The translations under genes and the position numbers were made by a program. From Martinezella tropici (GTDB lineage: Bacteria; Pseudomonadota; Alphaproteobacteria; Rhizobiales; Rhizobiaceae), in NCBI RefSeq assembly GCF_008370325.1, contig NZ_VNIP01000008.1, positions 1-64,000 of the forward strand: DNA of 64,000 bases. Reading direction: 5' to 3'. The notes beneath the pieces are model-generated. The model ran no database searches and was not told the origin of the DNA. It saw nothing but the letters and a program-made list of their open reading frames with translations. This document shows positions 1-7,390 of the stretch, piece after piece (positions within the stretch are counted from its first letter, which is position 1; each line of letters opens with the position of its first letter).

Positions 1-610
1 CGTTTCCTTCGTCGATCTCGACTTCGGTTTCGACCCGGAGACGCTGAATCCTGAGGATCGCGAACAGGCGGAGGAGCATTTCCGGCTCTACGACGAGCGG
101 ACGAAGGCCTGGGAAGCCGATGGCTTTCCGTCGGCCGCGGTCGAGCAGCTCGTCGACTGCGCGACAAACTTCCGGACCCAGCGCCTGATCATCGCCGGTG
201 CCGGCGAATCCCAGACACATGATGCGACGGCGGCATCATCGAAGCTCCTCGGTCAAATGACCCGCAAGGACCTCGGCGATACGCATCTTTGGGGTCACAA
301 TAGCTGGAACCACTTCATGGGCGACCATGCGGTCGTCGCGATCGTCATTCCACTCTCCGCCGGCAAGACGCTGGTCAGAACCAAGTGGCTCGTCCACAAG
401 GATGCCGTCGAAGGCAAGGACTACGATTTCGACAAGCTGACCGACGTCTGGATCGCAACGACCGACCAGGATGCGGATCTCGTCGCCCGCTCGCACGCCG
501 GCACACTCGACCCGGCCTATCAGCCAGGTCCCTATTCCCGGTTCTCGGAAACCAATCTCGACAAGTTCGCGGCCTGGTATATCGATCGGATGCGCGCCCA
601 TGGGTATTGA
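1..610 (+). CDS. Rieske-type betaine demethylase, oxygenase subunit (3' part)
   Basis: The reading frame is open from base 2 of the window to TGA at 608-610, so only the last ~200 residues are present. They correspond to the C-terminal catalytic domain of GbcA/Stc2-like ring-hydroxylating oxygenases, which N-demethylate quaternary betaines. The stretch NHFMGDH, then RTKWLVHKDAVEG and TDVWIATTDQD, and the tail with PAYQPGPYS all match glycine-betaine and stachydrine demethylases as I remember them. The Rieske [2Fe-2S] domain would lie upstream, outside the window. The gene overlaps the reductase that follows by 11 bp, so the two are translationally coupled. The family is fairly clear; the substrate (glycine betaine, proline betaine or carnitine-like) cannot be decided from the sequence. 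Confidence 0.85.
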   Translation, partial: VSFVDLDFGFDPETLNPEDREQAEEHFRLYDERTKAWEADGFPSAAVEQLVDCATNFRTQRLIIAGAGESQTHDATAASSKLLGQMTRKDLGDTHLWGHNSWNHFMGDHAVVAIVIPLSAGKTLVRTKWLVHKDAVEGKDYDFDKLTDVWIATTDQDADLVARSHAGTLDPAYQPGPYSRFSETNLDKFAAWYIDRMRAHGY

Positions 611-1682
611 GTTCACACAGATGCAAAGGGCCCACGCCGACGTTTGGGATCCGGAACGGGACGAGACCCTCATCTGCGTCGACGTGCATCAGGAAACGCA
701 TGACGTGAGGAGCTTCACGTTTGCATCTCCAGAAGGCAAGCGTTTCAACTTCGATGCCGGACAGTACTTCCTGTTCGATTTCCCGACGGGCTCGGAAGGC
801 GAGGCTCGCTGTTACAGCATCTCGTCCTCGCCCTATCGCAATAATGCGTTCACCGTGACAGTCAAACGGGTACCTGGTGGCAAGGTCTCGAACTGGCTGC
901 ATGACAACATGGTTCCCGGCATGACGGTCAAGGGTCAGGGGCCGCTCGGGCACTTCATCCGCCCGAAAGTGGCGGGAACGAAGCTCCTGCTGCTTTCAGG
1001 CGGTTCGGGCATCACCCCTGTCATGTCGATCACCCGTGACTTGGCGGATAGCTGCGAGCCGGCGGACATCGTGTTTCTTCATGCGGCTCGTACGCCACTG
1101 GACCTCATCTTTCGCAGTGAACTATCCTGTCTTGCAGCCCGCATGAAAGGCCTACGACTGCAATTCCTGCCGGAAACAGTCGCTGGCGAGCGCGCCTGGC
1201 CAGGTTTGACCGGCCGAATCTCATCCGAGTTCCTGAAGCTTGCCGTTCCTGACATCGCCGAGCGGGTCGTCATGTGTTGCGGTCCGGCGCCATTCATGGC
1301 GGCGGCCCGCTCGATCACAGCAGCGCTTGACGTTCCTGCGTCGAACTATATCGAAGAGAGCTTCGATGCAGCTGTCATCGACGAACCCGGCCTCGACATC
1401 GAGGCACAGCCTGCGGGCAAGATCTACCAAGTAGAATTCTCGAAGCAGAAGCGGATGCTCGAAGTCTCCGCCGATCAGACCGTGCTGGCAGCCGCGAAGA
1501 AAGGCAGCATCAGGCTTCCATCATCCTGCTCCAACGGCATGTGCGGGACCTGCAAGTCCAAGCTCGTCTCGGGTTCGGTGGAAATGAACCACAATGGCGG
1601 TATCAGGCAGCGGGAAATCGACGCCGGTATGTTCCTGCCCTGCTGTTCGAAACCTCTGAGCGATCTGGTCATCGATCGCTGA
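600..1682 (+). CDS. Ferredoxin-type reductase for the Rieske oxygenase (GbcB-like)
   Basis: A 360-residue electron-transfer protein that passes NAD(P)H electrons to the oxygenase encoded just upstream. It has an FAD domain with the RxYS motif (RCYSIS, near residue 80), an NAD-binding segment LLSGGSGITP, and a C-terminal plant-type [2Fe-2S] ferredoxin domain with the cysteine pattern of CSNGMCGTC followed by a late CC pair. The frame is open further upstream, but ATG at 600 is chosen because it overlaps the oxygenase stop and begins exactly where reductase homology begins. The longer versions would lie inside oxygenase coding sequence. The FAD-NAD-2Fe2S order is that of betaine and phenylpropionate-type oxygenase reductases. 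Confidence 0.88.
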   Translation: MGIEFTQMQRAHADVWDPERDETLICVDVHQETHDVRSFTFASPEGKRFNFDAGQYFLFDFPTGSEGEARCYSISSSPYRNNAFTVTVKRVPGGKVSNWLHDNMVPGMTVKGQGPLGHFIRPKVAGTKLLLLSGGSGITPVMSITRDLADSCEPADIVFLHAARTPLDLIFRSELSCLAARMKGLRLQFLPETVAGERAWPGLTGRISSEFLKLAVPDIAERVVMCCGPAPFMAAARSITAALDVPASNYIEESFDAAVIDEPGLDIEAQPAGKIYQVEFSKQKRMLEVSADQTVLAAAKKGSIRLPSSCSNGMCGTCKSKLVSGSVEMNHNGGIRQREIDAGMFLPCCSKPLSDLVIDR

Positions 1683-1742
1683 CCGGCGAGGATCGGTGCG
1701 GCCCGCTTTCAAGGCGCGAAGCGACAGGAGCCCAATATCGTG

Positions 1743-2147
1743 CTAATCGCCTGGCCGTCCGGGAAGATTTCCTATGGTGTCGATCCAAGCCAGCCGAGAC
1801 GAGCACCAGCTCTGCGATTGGGGTCGGAGCTCGTATCGCTGGTTTATCGTCCCCAGGCGAATGCCTACCTCGTCAGCATCTTCAAGCTCTCCGGTCGTGT
1901 AGATCGGCGACCCACAATTCGGGCAAAAGTACTGAAGCCGGCGACGGCCATTATCGCCGAATTTCACGTAGAGTTTCGGCTCTCCACCTGTGATCTCAAA
2001 TGCCTTGCGTCGCGCAGGCACGGTGACCCTATAAGCCGTCCCGGTCAGTCGCTGGCAGTCTGTGCAGTGGCAGATCGACACCTTCTCGGGGTCGATTTCC
2101 GCCTTGTACGAAACAAACCCACAATGACATCTTCCATCTATGTGCAT
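1743..2147 (-). CDS. GFA/CENP-V fold zinc protein
   Basis: A 134-residue protein of the glutathione-dependent formaldehyde-activating enzyme (GFA) superfamily. Two zinc sites are visible: CHCGFV at residues 7-12 with CHCTDC at about 27-32, and a later CPNCGSPIY. A strong ribosome site (GGGGAGCC) precedes ATG at 2147. It lies between the Rieske/reductase pair and the flavin demethylase. Both flanking systems release formaldehyde when they remove N-methyl groups, so a role in handling C1 by-products is an attractive inference. GFA-fold proteins are numerous and most have no proven activity, so only the fold is certain. Confidence 0.8.
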   Translation of the reverse strand: MHIDGRCHCGFVSYKAEIDPEKVSICHCTDCQRLTGTAYRVTVPARRKAFEITGGEPKLYVKFGDNGRRRLQYFCPNCGSPIYTTGELEDADEVGIRLGTINQRYELRPQSQSWCSSRLAWIDTIGNLPGRPGD

Positions 2148-2302
2148 CGGCTCCCCGCTTTCGCGCTGCGTACACCCCTTAAAAAATCTAGGGCGGCATC
2201 AGGACGGTTTCCATCGAATGGCATCGCCTTCGACATTTTACATAGGCAGGACGCGGCTCTTCTTCACTGCCAGGTCGCGACGTAAAGACTCGTCCTTATG
2301 AA

Positions 2303-2331
2303 AGATCGGCCGACCGACTTGGCCGGCCGAC
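2303..2331 (-). terminator. Possible terminator after the flavin demethylase gene
   Basis: Just past the stop at 2335, reading the minus strand, TCGGCCG and CGGCCGA form a 7-bp stem separated by about 10 bases. It is followed by TCTTTC, a weak T-rich stretch. Placement fits a terminator, but the U-tract is poor. Confidence 0.35.
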
Positions 2332-2334
2332 ACA

Positions 2335-4371
2335 TCAAAGATCCTTCGCGATCCTGAGACCGTCGTAGATCGCGGCGTGGGTGTTGCGCGCGGCGACCGC
2401 ATCGCCGATCCGGAAGAGCTGGAACTGGCCTTCCTCATTGCGGACGACGGACTGCGGCTCCCCTGCAAGAAGCTGGTCGTACGAGGTCTCGCCCAGGTTT
2501 CGCGAGTGCGGCTTGAGTTCGAAGTACAGTTCGTCGAGCGGGATCGTGCCATGATTGACCACGATCTGGTCAACGACCCTTTCCTTGGCGACGCCGCCGT
2601 AGTCGCTCCCGACCGTCGCGATGATCTGGTTGCCGCTCTTTTCCGCCGATTCCAGCCGGAACGTCACCGTGAACGTGACGTCCAGCTTCTGCAGCGAGCG
2701 CATGTAAGGAACAAGGTTCATCGCCATCACTTCCGGAGCGAAGGACCGGTCCGGCGTCATGATCTCGACCTTTGCACCCGCTTGCGCGAGGAATTCGGCT
2801 GCCTGCAGACCGGCATGATCGCCGGCGTCGTCGAAGACGAGTACGTTCGTGCCTGGCTTCACGTCGCCCGAGATGATGTCCCAGGACGAAACCACGAGTT
2901 CGTTGCCCTTCGTGAGAACGTCGGTATGCGGCAGACCACCGGTCGCGATGATGACGATATCAGGTTTTTCGGCGGTGATGGTCCCGGCTTCCGCCCAGGT
3001 GTTGAAGTGGAAGGTGACGCCAAGCTTCTCGCATTGGCTCATGCGCCAGTCGATGATGCTGATCATCTCGCGGCGGCGCTCACTCTGCGCCGTCAGACGG
3101 ATCTGACCGCCGGCATTATTCGCGGCCTCGAAGACGACGACGTCGTGACCGCGCTCGGCGGACACGCGCGCCGCCTCGAGCCCCGCCGGTCCCGCGCCCA
3201 CAATAACGATCTTCTTGCGGAGTTCGGCCTTCTCGACGATGTGCGGCATCGTCTGCTCGCGCCCGGTCGCCGCGTTGTGAATACAGAAGGCAAGGCCGCC
3301 CTGATAGATGCGGTCAAGACAGTAGTTGGCGCCGACGCAGGGACGAATATCGTCCTCGCGCTTCTCGATGATCTTGCGAACGATATGCGGGTCCGTCATA
3401 TGGGCGCGCGTCATGCCGACCATATCGACCTTGCCTGCCGCAATTGCGTGGCGGGCGGTCGCCACGTCCGGGATCTTGGCCGCGTGGAACGTCGGAAAGT
3501 TCGTCGCGGCACGGATATCGCCGGCGAAATCGAGATGCGGAGAGTTCGCCATGCCCTGGATGGGAATGACATCGGTGAGACCAGGATCGGTGTCGATATG
3601 GCCGCGAATGACGTTGAGATAGTCGATCAGGCCGCTGTCGCGCAGCCGCTTCGAAATCTCGATGCCCTCTTCTTTGCCGGTACCGCCGGGAAGGCATTCG
3701 TCCGCGGTGTATCGAACGCCGAGAATAAAATCGTCCCCTACCCGCTTCCGTATCGCCTTGAAGACGTCAAGACAGAAGCGCATGCGGTTCTCGAGCGAGC
3801 CGCCGTACGGCCCATCGAGTTCGTTGGTCAGCGGCGAGACGAACTGGTCGATCAGGTGCCCGTAAGCCTCCAGTTCGATGCCGTCCATACCGCCGGCCTT
3901 CATGCGTTCGGCAGCGTCGGCGAAATCCTTGATGATGCGCTCAATGTCCCAGTCTTCGATCTTCTTCGGAAAAGCCCTGTGCGAGGCTTCGCGCTGGTGG
4001 GAAGGAGACACGATGGGCAGCCAATCGCCCTTGTCCCAGCGCGTGCGGCGACCGAGATGTGTAAGCTGGATCATGATCGCCGAGCCGTGTTCGTGAACCG
4101 CGTCGGTCATCTCACGGATCCACGGAACAATCTCGTCCTTATAGACGAGCAGGTTGTTGAAAACCGGAGGGCTGTCCCGCGAGACGGCGGCCGAGCCGGC
4201 CGTCATTGTCAGGGCGACACCTCCCTTGGCCCGTTCAACCGTATAGGCGCGATACCGTTCCTTCGGCATGCCATCTTCGGGGTACGCCGGTTCGTGAGAG
4301 GTCACGATGATGCGGTTGCGCAGCGTCAGATGCTTTAATTTATAAGGCTGGAGGAGAGGATCGTTCGACAT
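2335..4371 (-). CDS. FMN/Fe-S/FAD N-methyl amine demethylase (DgcA/StcD/TMADH family)
   Basis: A 678-residue flavoenzyme of the old-yellow-enzyme / trimethylamine dehydrogenase group. Residues ~1-345 form the FMN TIM barrel (start MSNDPLLQPYKL, with TSHEPAY and QLTHLGRRT). An Fe-S loop follows (IRPCVGANYC...FCIHNAATGRE), then an NAD(P)/FAD Rossmann segment VIVGAGPAGLEAA. This layout is that of dimethylglycine and N-methylproline demethylases. Next to a Rieske betaine demethylase it would remove the second methyl group, giving sarcosine/glycine or proline plus formaldehyde. ATG 4371 is preferred over an upstream in-frame ATG because of the CCGGAG ribosome site and homology. In the Fe-S loop the position expected to hold the second cysteine (CxxC) is alanine, leaving three obvious ligands. 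Confidence 0.85.
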   Translation of the reverse strand: MSNDPLLQPYKLKHLTLRNRIIVTSHEPAYPEDGMPKERYRAYTVERAKGGVALTMTAGSAAVSRDSPPVFNNLLVYKDEIVPWIREMTDAVHEHGSAIMIQLTHLGRRTRWDKGDWLPIVSPSHQREASHRAFPKKIEDWDIERIIKDFADAAERMKAGGMDGIELEAYGHLIDQFVSPLTNELDGPYGGSLENRMRFCLDVFKAIRKRVGDDFILGVRYTADECLPGGTGKEEGIEISKRLRDSGLIDYLNVIRGHIDTDPGLTDVIPIQGMANSPHLDFAGDIRAATNFPTFHAAKIPDVATARHAIAAGKVDMVGMTRAHMTDPHIVRKIIEKREDDIRPCVGANYCLDRIYQGGLAFCIHNAATGREQTMPHIVEKAELRKKIVIVGAGPAGLEAARVSAERGHDVVVFEAANNAGGQIRLTAQSERRREMISIIDWRMSQCEKLGVTFHFNTWAEAGTITAEKPDIVIIATGGLPHTDVLTKGNELVVSSWDIISGDVKPGTNVLVFDDAGDHAGLQAAEFLAQAGAKVEIMTPDRSFAPEVMAMNLVPYMRSLQKLDVTFTVTFRLESAEKSGNQIIATVGSDYGGVAKERVVDQIVVNHGTIPLDELYFELKPHSRNLGETSYDQLLAGEPQSVVRNEEGQFQLFRIGDAVAARNTHAAIYDGLRIAKDL

Positions 4372-4411
4372 GCGTCGTGCTCCGGACTGGAAACGTCGCA
4401 TGACGCTAAAT

Positions 4412-4480
4412 GAAAATGTACACATATGTCAATAAAGAAAACATAAGCGTCCTTTGCTTAGACACTAATGTACATTTCTC
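4412..4480. promoter_or_regulatory. Divergent promoter region with inverted TGTACA operators
   Basis: The 145-bp gap between the demethylase (start 4371, minus) and the tetR gene (start 4517, plus) is AT-rich. It holds GAAAATGTACA at 4412-4422 and its near inverted copy TGTACATTTCTC at 4469-4480. The second copy lies in a perfect 10-bp palindrome AATGTACATT (4467-4476), and ACATATGT (4422-4429) is also palindromic. Two related palindromes about 50 bp apart between a TetR gene and its divergent target fit operators for that regulator. The match of regulator and operator is inferred. Confidence 0.55.
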
Positions 4481-4516
4481 TTGTCGAGATTGCCGTAATT
4501 TGATAGGAGACGAGCG

Positions 4517-5146
4517 ATGGACCAGGGTGTAAGCGACAGCGGATGGCGGGGATCTCCGGAGGGGTGGCTGGAGGCCGCCTATTCGTCCCTGATCGATTCC
4601 GGAGTGGATTCCGTAAAGATCCAGCCGCTAGCGAAGAAGCTCAAGCTCTCGCGCACGAGCTTCTATTGGTTTTTCAAGGATCGCGAAGAGCTTCTGAGCG
4701 CCTTGGTCAGCAGATGGCGGGACAAGAATACCGGGAATTTGGTCAAGCAGTCCGAGGCATATGCGGAGTCGGTTGCGGAGGCGATGCTCAATGTCTTCGA
4801 CTGCTGGCTCGATAAGGACCTGTTCGATTCTCAGTTCGAGTTCGCCGTGCGCAGCTGGGCCTTGCAGTCCACGGACATTCTCGAGGAGGTTCGTCGCGCC
4901 GACCACATACGCATGGAAGCGCTCTTGCAAATGTTCACCCGCTTCGGCTATGACGCCGGTTCCGCCGACGCCCGCGCCAGGACGACCTACCTTGTTCAGA
5001 TCGGCTACATCTCGATGCAGTCCAAGGAAGACATCGCCGTGCGCATGAAGCGGATTCCGGAATACATCACGATCTATACCGGACAAATTCCGCAGCAACG
5101 GGAGCTCGACCGCTTCTTCTCGCGCCACGGCTACAAACCAAGCTAG
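4517..5146 (+). CDS. TetR family transcriptional regulator
   Basis: A 209-residue regulator with an N-terminal TetR helix-turn-helix at about residues 30-65 (KIQPLAKKLKLSRTSFYWFFKDREELL); the rest is the helical ligand-binding domain. A good ribosome site (ATAGGAGACGAGCG) precedes the ATG. It is transcribed away from the flavin demethylase gene across a shared AT-rich control region carrying TGTACA palindromes. It therefore probably controls that demethylase, possibly in response to a methylated amine. The N-terminal ~15 residues before the HTH are longer than in minimal TetR proteins but not unusual. Confidence 0.85.
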   Translation: MDQGVSDSGWRGSPEGWLEAAYSSLIDSGVDSVKIQPLAKKLKLSRTSFYWFFKDREELLSALVSRWRDKNTGNLVKQSEAYAESVAEAMLNVFDCWLDKDLFDSQFEFAVRSWALQSTDILEEVRRADHIRMEALLQMFTRFGYDAGSADARARTTYLVQIGYISMQSKEDIAVRMKRIPEYITIYTGQIPQQRELDRFFSRHGYKPS

Positions 5147-5156
5147 AAACGACAGC

Positions 5157-5387
5157 ATGAGCGGATCAAGAAAGATTGGGATCATCGGCGGCGCCGGCTG
5201 GCTCGGCGTGGCGATCGCCAGCTCCTTGATCAAGGCGGGCGCGGTCTCCGAAAGCGATCTTTCATTCCGCAGCCGTCGCCCCGCCGGCGAGCGGCTTGCA
5301 CGCTTGAATGCGGCACTGAAGTCCATCAAGGCAGACGGGACCTATGACATGATCAACGCCAAATATTTTCCCTTCAGCATTCAGTAG
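5157..5387 (+). pseudogene. Chimeric remnant: ProC-like N-terminus joined to ABC binding-protein C-terminus
   Basis: This 76-codon frame starts 10 bp after the tetR stop. Residues ~5-43 (KIGIIGGAGWLG, then a helix and FRSRRP) are the NAD(P)-binding start of a pyrroline-5-carboxylate-reductase-like protein. From about residue 48, the tail LNAALKSIKADGTYD...NAKYF is the typical C-terminal end of a polar amino acid ABC substrate-binding protein. Neither half is complete: a ProC protein has ~270 residues and a binding protein ~260-280. The simplest reading is an in-frame deletion joining two once-neighbouring genes near base 5290-5300. A ProC-like gene and an amino acid transporter would fit a proline-betaine locus. 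The product is unlikely to have either activity. Confidence 0.75.
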
Positions 5388-5472
5388 CATCGCAAGCGAA
5401 TAGTGGAATCCGGCGTCGACTACCGGCCGAACGCGATGTGCCGGATGTGCGCGATTTTTCCCTGCTAGGCGC

Positions 5473-5482
5473 TAACGCGTTA
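5473..5482. promoter_or_regulatory. LacI-type palindrome TAACGCGTTA
   Basis: A perfect 10-bp palindrome with central CG pairs, the usual core of LacI-family operators, in the 345-bp gap 5388-5732. It lies about 250 bp upstream of the LacI-family gene. The rest of the gap holds an AT-rich patch (TTAATTAATAAATT) and the rhizobial repeat at 5595-5697. An autoregulatory operator is possible; the distance from the gene makes this uncertain. Confidence 0.3.
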
Positions 5483-5594
5483 ATTAATAAATTTTCCGCA
5501 TGTCATCTTTTATTGTGACATGAAAGTGAAAAGAAATTACCCGGAATTTGCGTCTCCGATTGCGCCTCTTTCCCTGGAGACGCATAACGATCAC

Positions 5595-5697
5595 CAGAGC
5601 AATTCCAGGACAAGTGCGCAGCGGTTTCCGTCCGGAATTGCGAGAAGACAAAAAGATGGAGCGGTTCAGAGATTCCGTTAAAAGCTGGACCGCTCCG
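5595..5697 (+). repeat. Rhizobial intergenic palindromic repeat, copy 1
   Basis: It begins AGAGCAATTCCAGG, continues through GCGGTTTCCGTCCGGAATTG, and ends in a hairpin with stem GGAGCGGT (5658-5665) / ACCGCTCC (5689-5696). The first half contains the internal inverted pair CAATTCC/GGAATTG. A second copy, in opposite orientation, is at 6788-6892, so the two bracket the LacI gene. This block is common between genes in Rhizobium and Agrobacterium genomes. Confidence 0.75.
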
Positions 5698-5732
5698 CTA
5701 GATCGAACGATTGGAAAAGCGGTCGGCTCCTG

Positions 5733-6767
5733 ATGGAAAAATTGACGCATAGGACGATGGAGGACTTCGCGAAGTCCTGCGGCGTCTCCCGCCCGACCCT
5801 TTCCAAGTATTTCGATGATCCGACCAGTGTGAAGCCGACGACACGGGCGTTGATCGAGGCGGCGCTTCGCTCGTCGGATTACCAGCCGAATCTTTATGCG
5901 CGGAACCTCAATCGCAAGAGGACCCGCAATGTCGGCATCCTGGTTCCCGCCCTCACCGACCCCTTTTACGCCGAGATGGTCAATCGTCTGGAATTGCGGC
6001 TGCGCAATGAAGGCTATTGGCCGATCGTGTTCTCGTCGCATGGATTGCCGGAGCTGGAAGCCGAAGCGGTCAACACAATGTTGTCGCTGAAAGTGGCAGG
6101 GGCGCTTGTCGCACCGCTGGGGCAGAAATCCGATCCGCGCACCTTTGAAAAACTCGCGCAGAACCTGCCCATCGTTTACTTCGATACTTATATCGAAGGG
6201 AACACGCCGTTCATCGGCAACAACAATTACCAGAGCATGGCGACGATCGTGGAATATCTCTGCCGATCCGGGGAAGCGCCGGCCTATTTCGACATCCCGC
6301 ATGTCAATCATAATTCACCGGAGAGGCTGGCAAGCTATATCGCCACGATGGAGGCCGCAGGCTACGAGCCGCTGGTGATCGAGACCAACGCCACCTACAC
6401 ATGGGAATTCGAACGCATCGGATACGAGCAGATGGATAGCCTGCTCCAGGCGAAGGCTCTGCCACGCAAAACTATTCTATGCGCAAATGATCGTCTCGCC
6501 TTCGGGGTTATGTCGGCAGCCTTTGCGCACCGGCTGAGGGTTGGGCGAAAAAAGGGAGACGATCTGCGTGTCGCTGCCCATGACGACCATCCCTTGAGCC
6601 GCTATACCTGCCCGCCATTGACGACAATGGCACAGGATTTCGCCGCGATGACCGCAAACAGCGTCGATGCGTTGCTGACGCTGCTGGGCGACGTGGATGC
6701 GCCGGTGCGGTCGATCACGCACAAGGTCACCCTGGATGGGACATTGGTCATGCGACAATCGGCTTGA
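5733..6767 (+). CDS. LacI family transcriptional regulator
   Basis: A 344-residue repressor-type regulator. The N-terminal helix-turn-helix is at residues ~8-30 (TMEDFAKSCGVSRPTLSKYF) with the hinge around residues 45-60 (YQPNLYARNLNR). A periplasmic-binding-protein-like effector domain follows (NVGILVPALTDPFYAEMV..., then ILCANDRLAFGVM). It is flanked on both sides by copies of the same rhizobial repeat, in inverted orientation. Downstream lie a broken Gfo/Idh gene and an intact sugar operon, so it is the obvious candidate regulator of sugar genes here, some of which have been lost. The ribosome site is weak; a second ATG eight codons downstream is possible. Confidence 0.85.
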   Translation: MEKLTHRTMEDFAKSCGVSRPTLSKYFDDPTSVKPTTRALIEAALRSSDYQPNLYARNLNRKRTRNVGILVPALTDPFYAEMVNRLELRLRNEGYWPIVFSSHGLPELEAEAVNTMLSLKVAGALVAPLGQKSDPRTFEKLAQNLPIVYFDTYIEGNTPFIGNNNYQSMATIVEYLCRSGEAPAYFDIPHVNHNSPERLASYIATMEAAGYEPLVIETNATYTWEFERIGYEQMDSLLQAKALPRKTILCANDRLAFGVMSAAFAHRLRVGRKKGDDLRVAAHDDHPLSRYTCPPLTTMAQDFAAMTANSVDALLTLLGDVDAPVRSITHKVTLDGTLVMRQSA

Positions 6768-6787
6768 AGCGTAGCCACCGATCCATC

Positions 6788-6892
6788 TTGAGCGTTTTCC
6801 GCTTTTCTTCGAATCGCGAAAACGCTCAACCTTTTGTTTCTACGCAATTCCGGACGGAAAACCGCTATACACTTTTCCTGGAATTGCTCTAG
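6788..6892 (-). repeat. Rhizobial intergenic palindromic repeat, copy 2 (inverted)
   Basis: Reading the minus strand it begins AGAGCAATTCCAGGAAAAG, runs through CGGTTTTCCGTCCGGAATTG and ends in a 12-bp perfect hairpin stem TTGAGCGTTTTC (6788-6799) / GAAAACGCTCAA (6818-6829). It is the same family as 5595-5697 but in the opposite direction. Its 5' edge coincides with the place where the Gfo/Idh remnant loses coding sense. The hairpin lies just past the lacI stop and might also act as a transcript end. Confidence 0.75.
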
Positions 6893-7216
6893 TTCGCGCG
6901 TCCCTCGAAGGAACGCCAAGTCGCCACGGCTTCTTCTATGGCCGGCCGATAGGACCGACATGGTGACGACGAAATGAACGGCCGGAATCGTGTGGTTGAG
7001 CACGAGGTCGATTTTGGACTCGGCAAGCAATTGGTCGACGCTCAGGACACGAATGCCATATTCGCGAGCACGCAGCGCGACCGCGTCAGGAGATATATCG
7101 GCACACGCACGCAGTTCGACGCCGGCAAATAGCGCTGCATTGTTCAGATAAGTCATCGAGATGTTGCCGCGGCCGATAACGCCAATGCCGAGTTTAGTTT
7201 TTGAATTGCCAGGCAT
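6889..7216 (-). pseudogene. Gfo/Idh/MocA oxidoreductase remnant
   Basis: From ATG 7216 about 92 codons give a convincing Rossmann N-terminus of a Gfo/Idh/MocA dehydrogenase: GIGVIGRGNIS, a strand ending CAD, then KIDLVLNHTIPAVHF and SAG. The expected next element (HVxxEKP, the catalytic lysine motif) and the remaining ~250 residues are missing. Right after SAGH, another reading frame gives about 16 codons ending at a TAG (6889-6891) that abuts the rhizobial repeat. This could be the original C-terminus joined out of frame by an internal deletion. It is transcribed divergently from the intact sugar operon at 7391. Confidence 0.7.
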
Positions 7217-7390
7217 ATTCCCCGATCCTCTCTGACACGTCGCCCGCCCGCCGCGCTTCGGTACGTCCGAATGATGCGTCCTGGATTGAGTTAAGGCGTC
7301 TCGTTTATTGACGCGCGACAAATTTTTATGAAACATGTGCAAATACTGGCGCCGAGGTATGGGGGTCGCCAGTCTTCCTGGGAGGGAACC

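Noticed and set aside
2377..4338. 653-codon open frame on the plus strand
   Set aside because: It is antisense to the flavin demethylase, with the Arg/Asp/Val/His-rich composition typical of shadow frames in GC-rich DNA, and no recognisable domain.
5484..6311. 275-codon minus-strand frame over the lacI gene
   Set aside because: Antisense to a clear LacI coding sequence and repeat copy 1, with no domain and no ribosome site.
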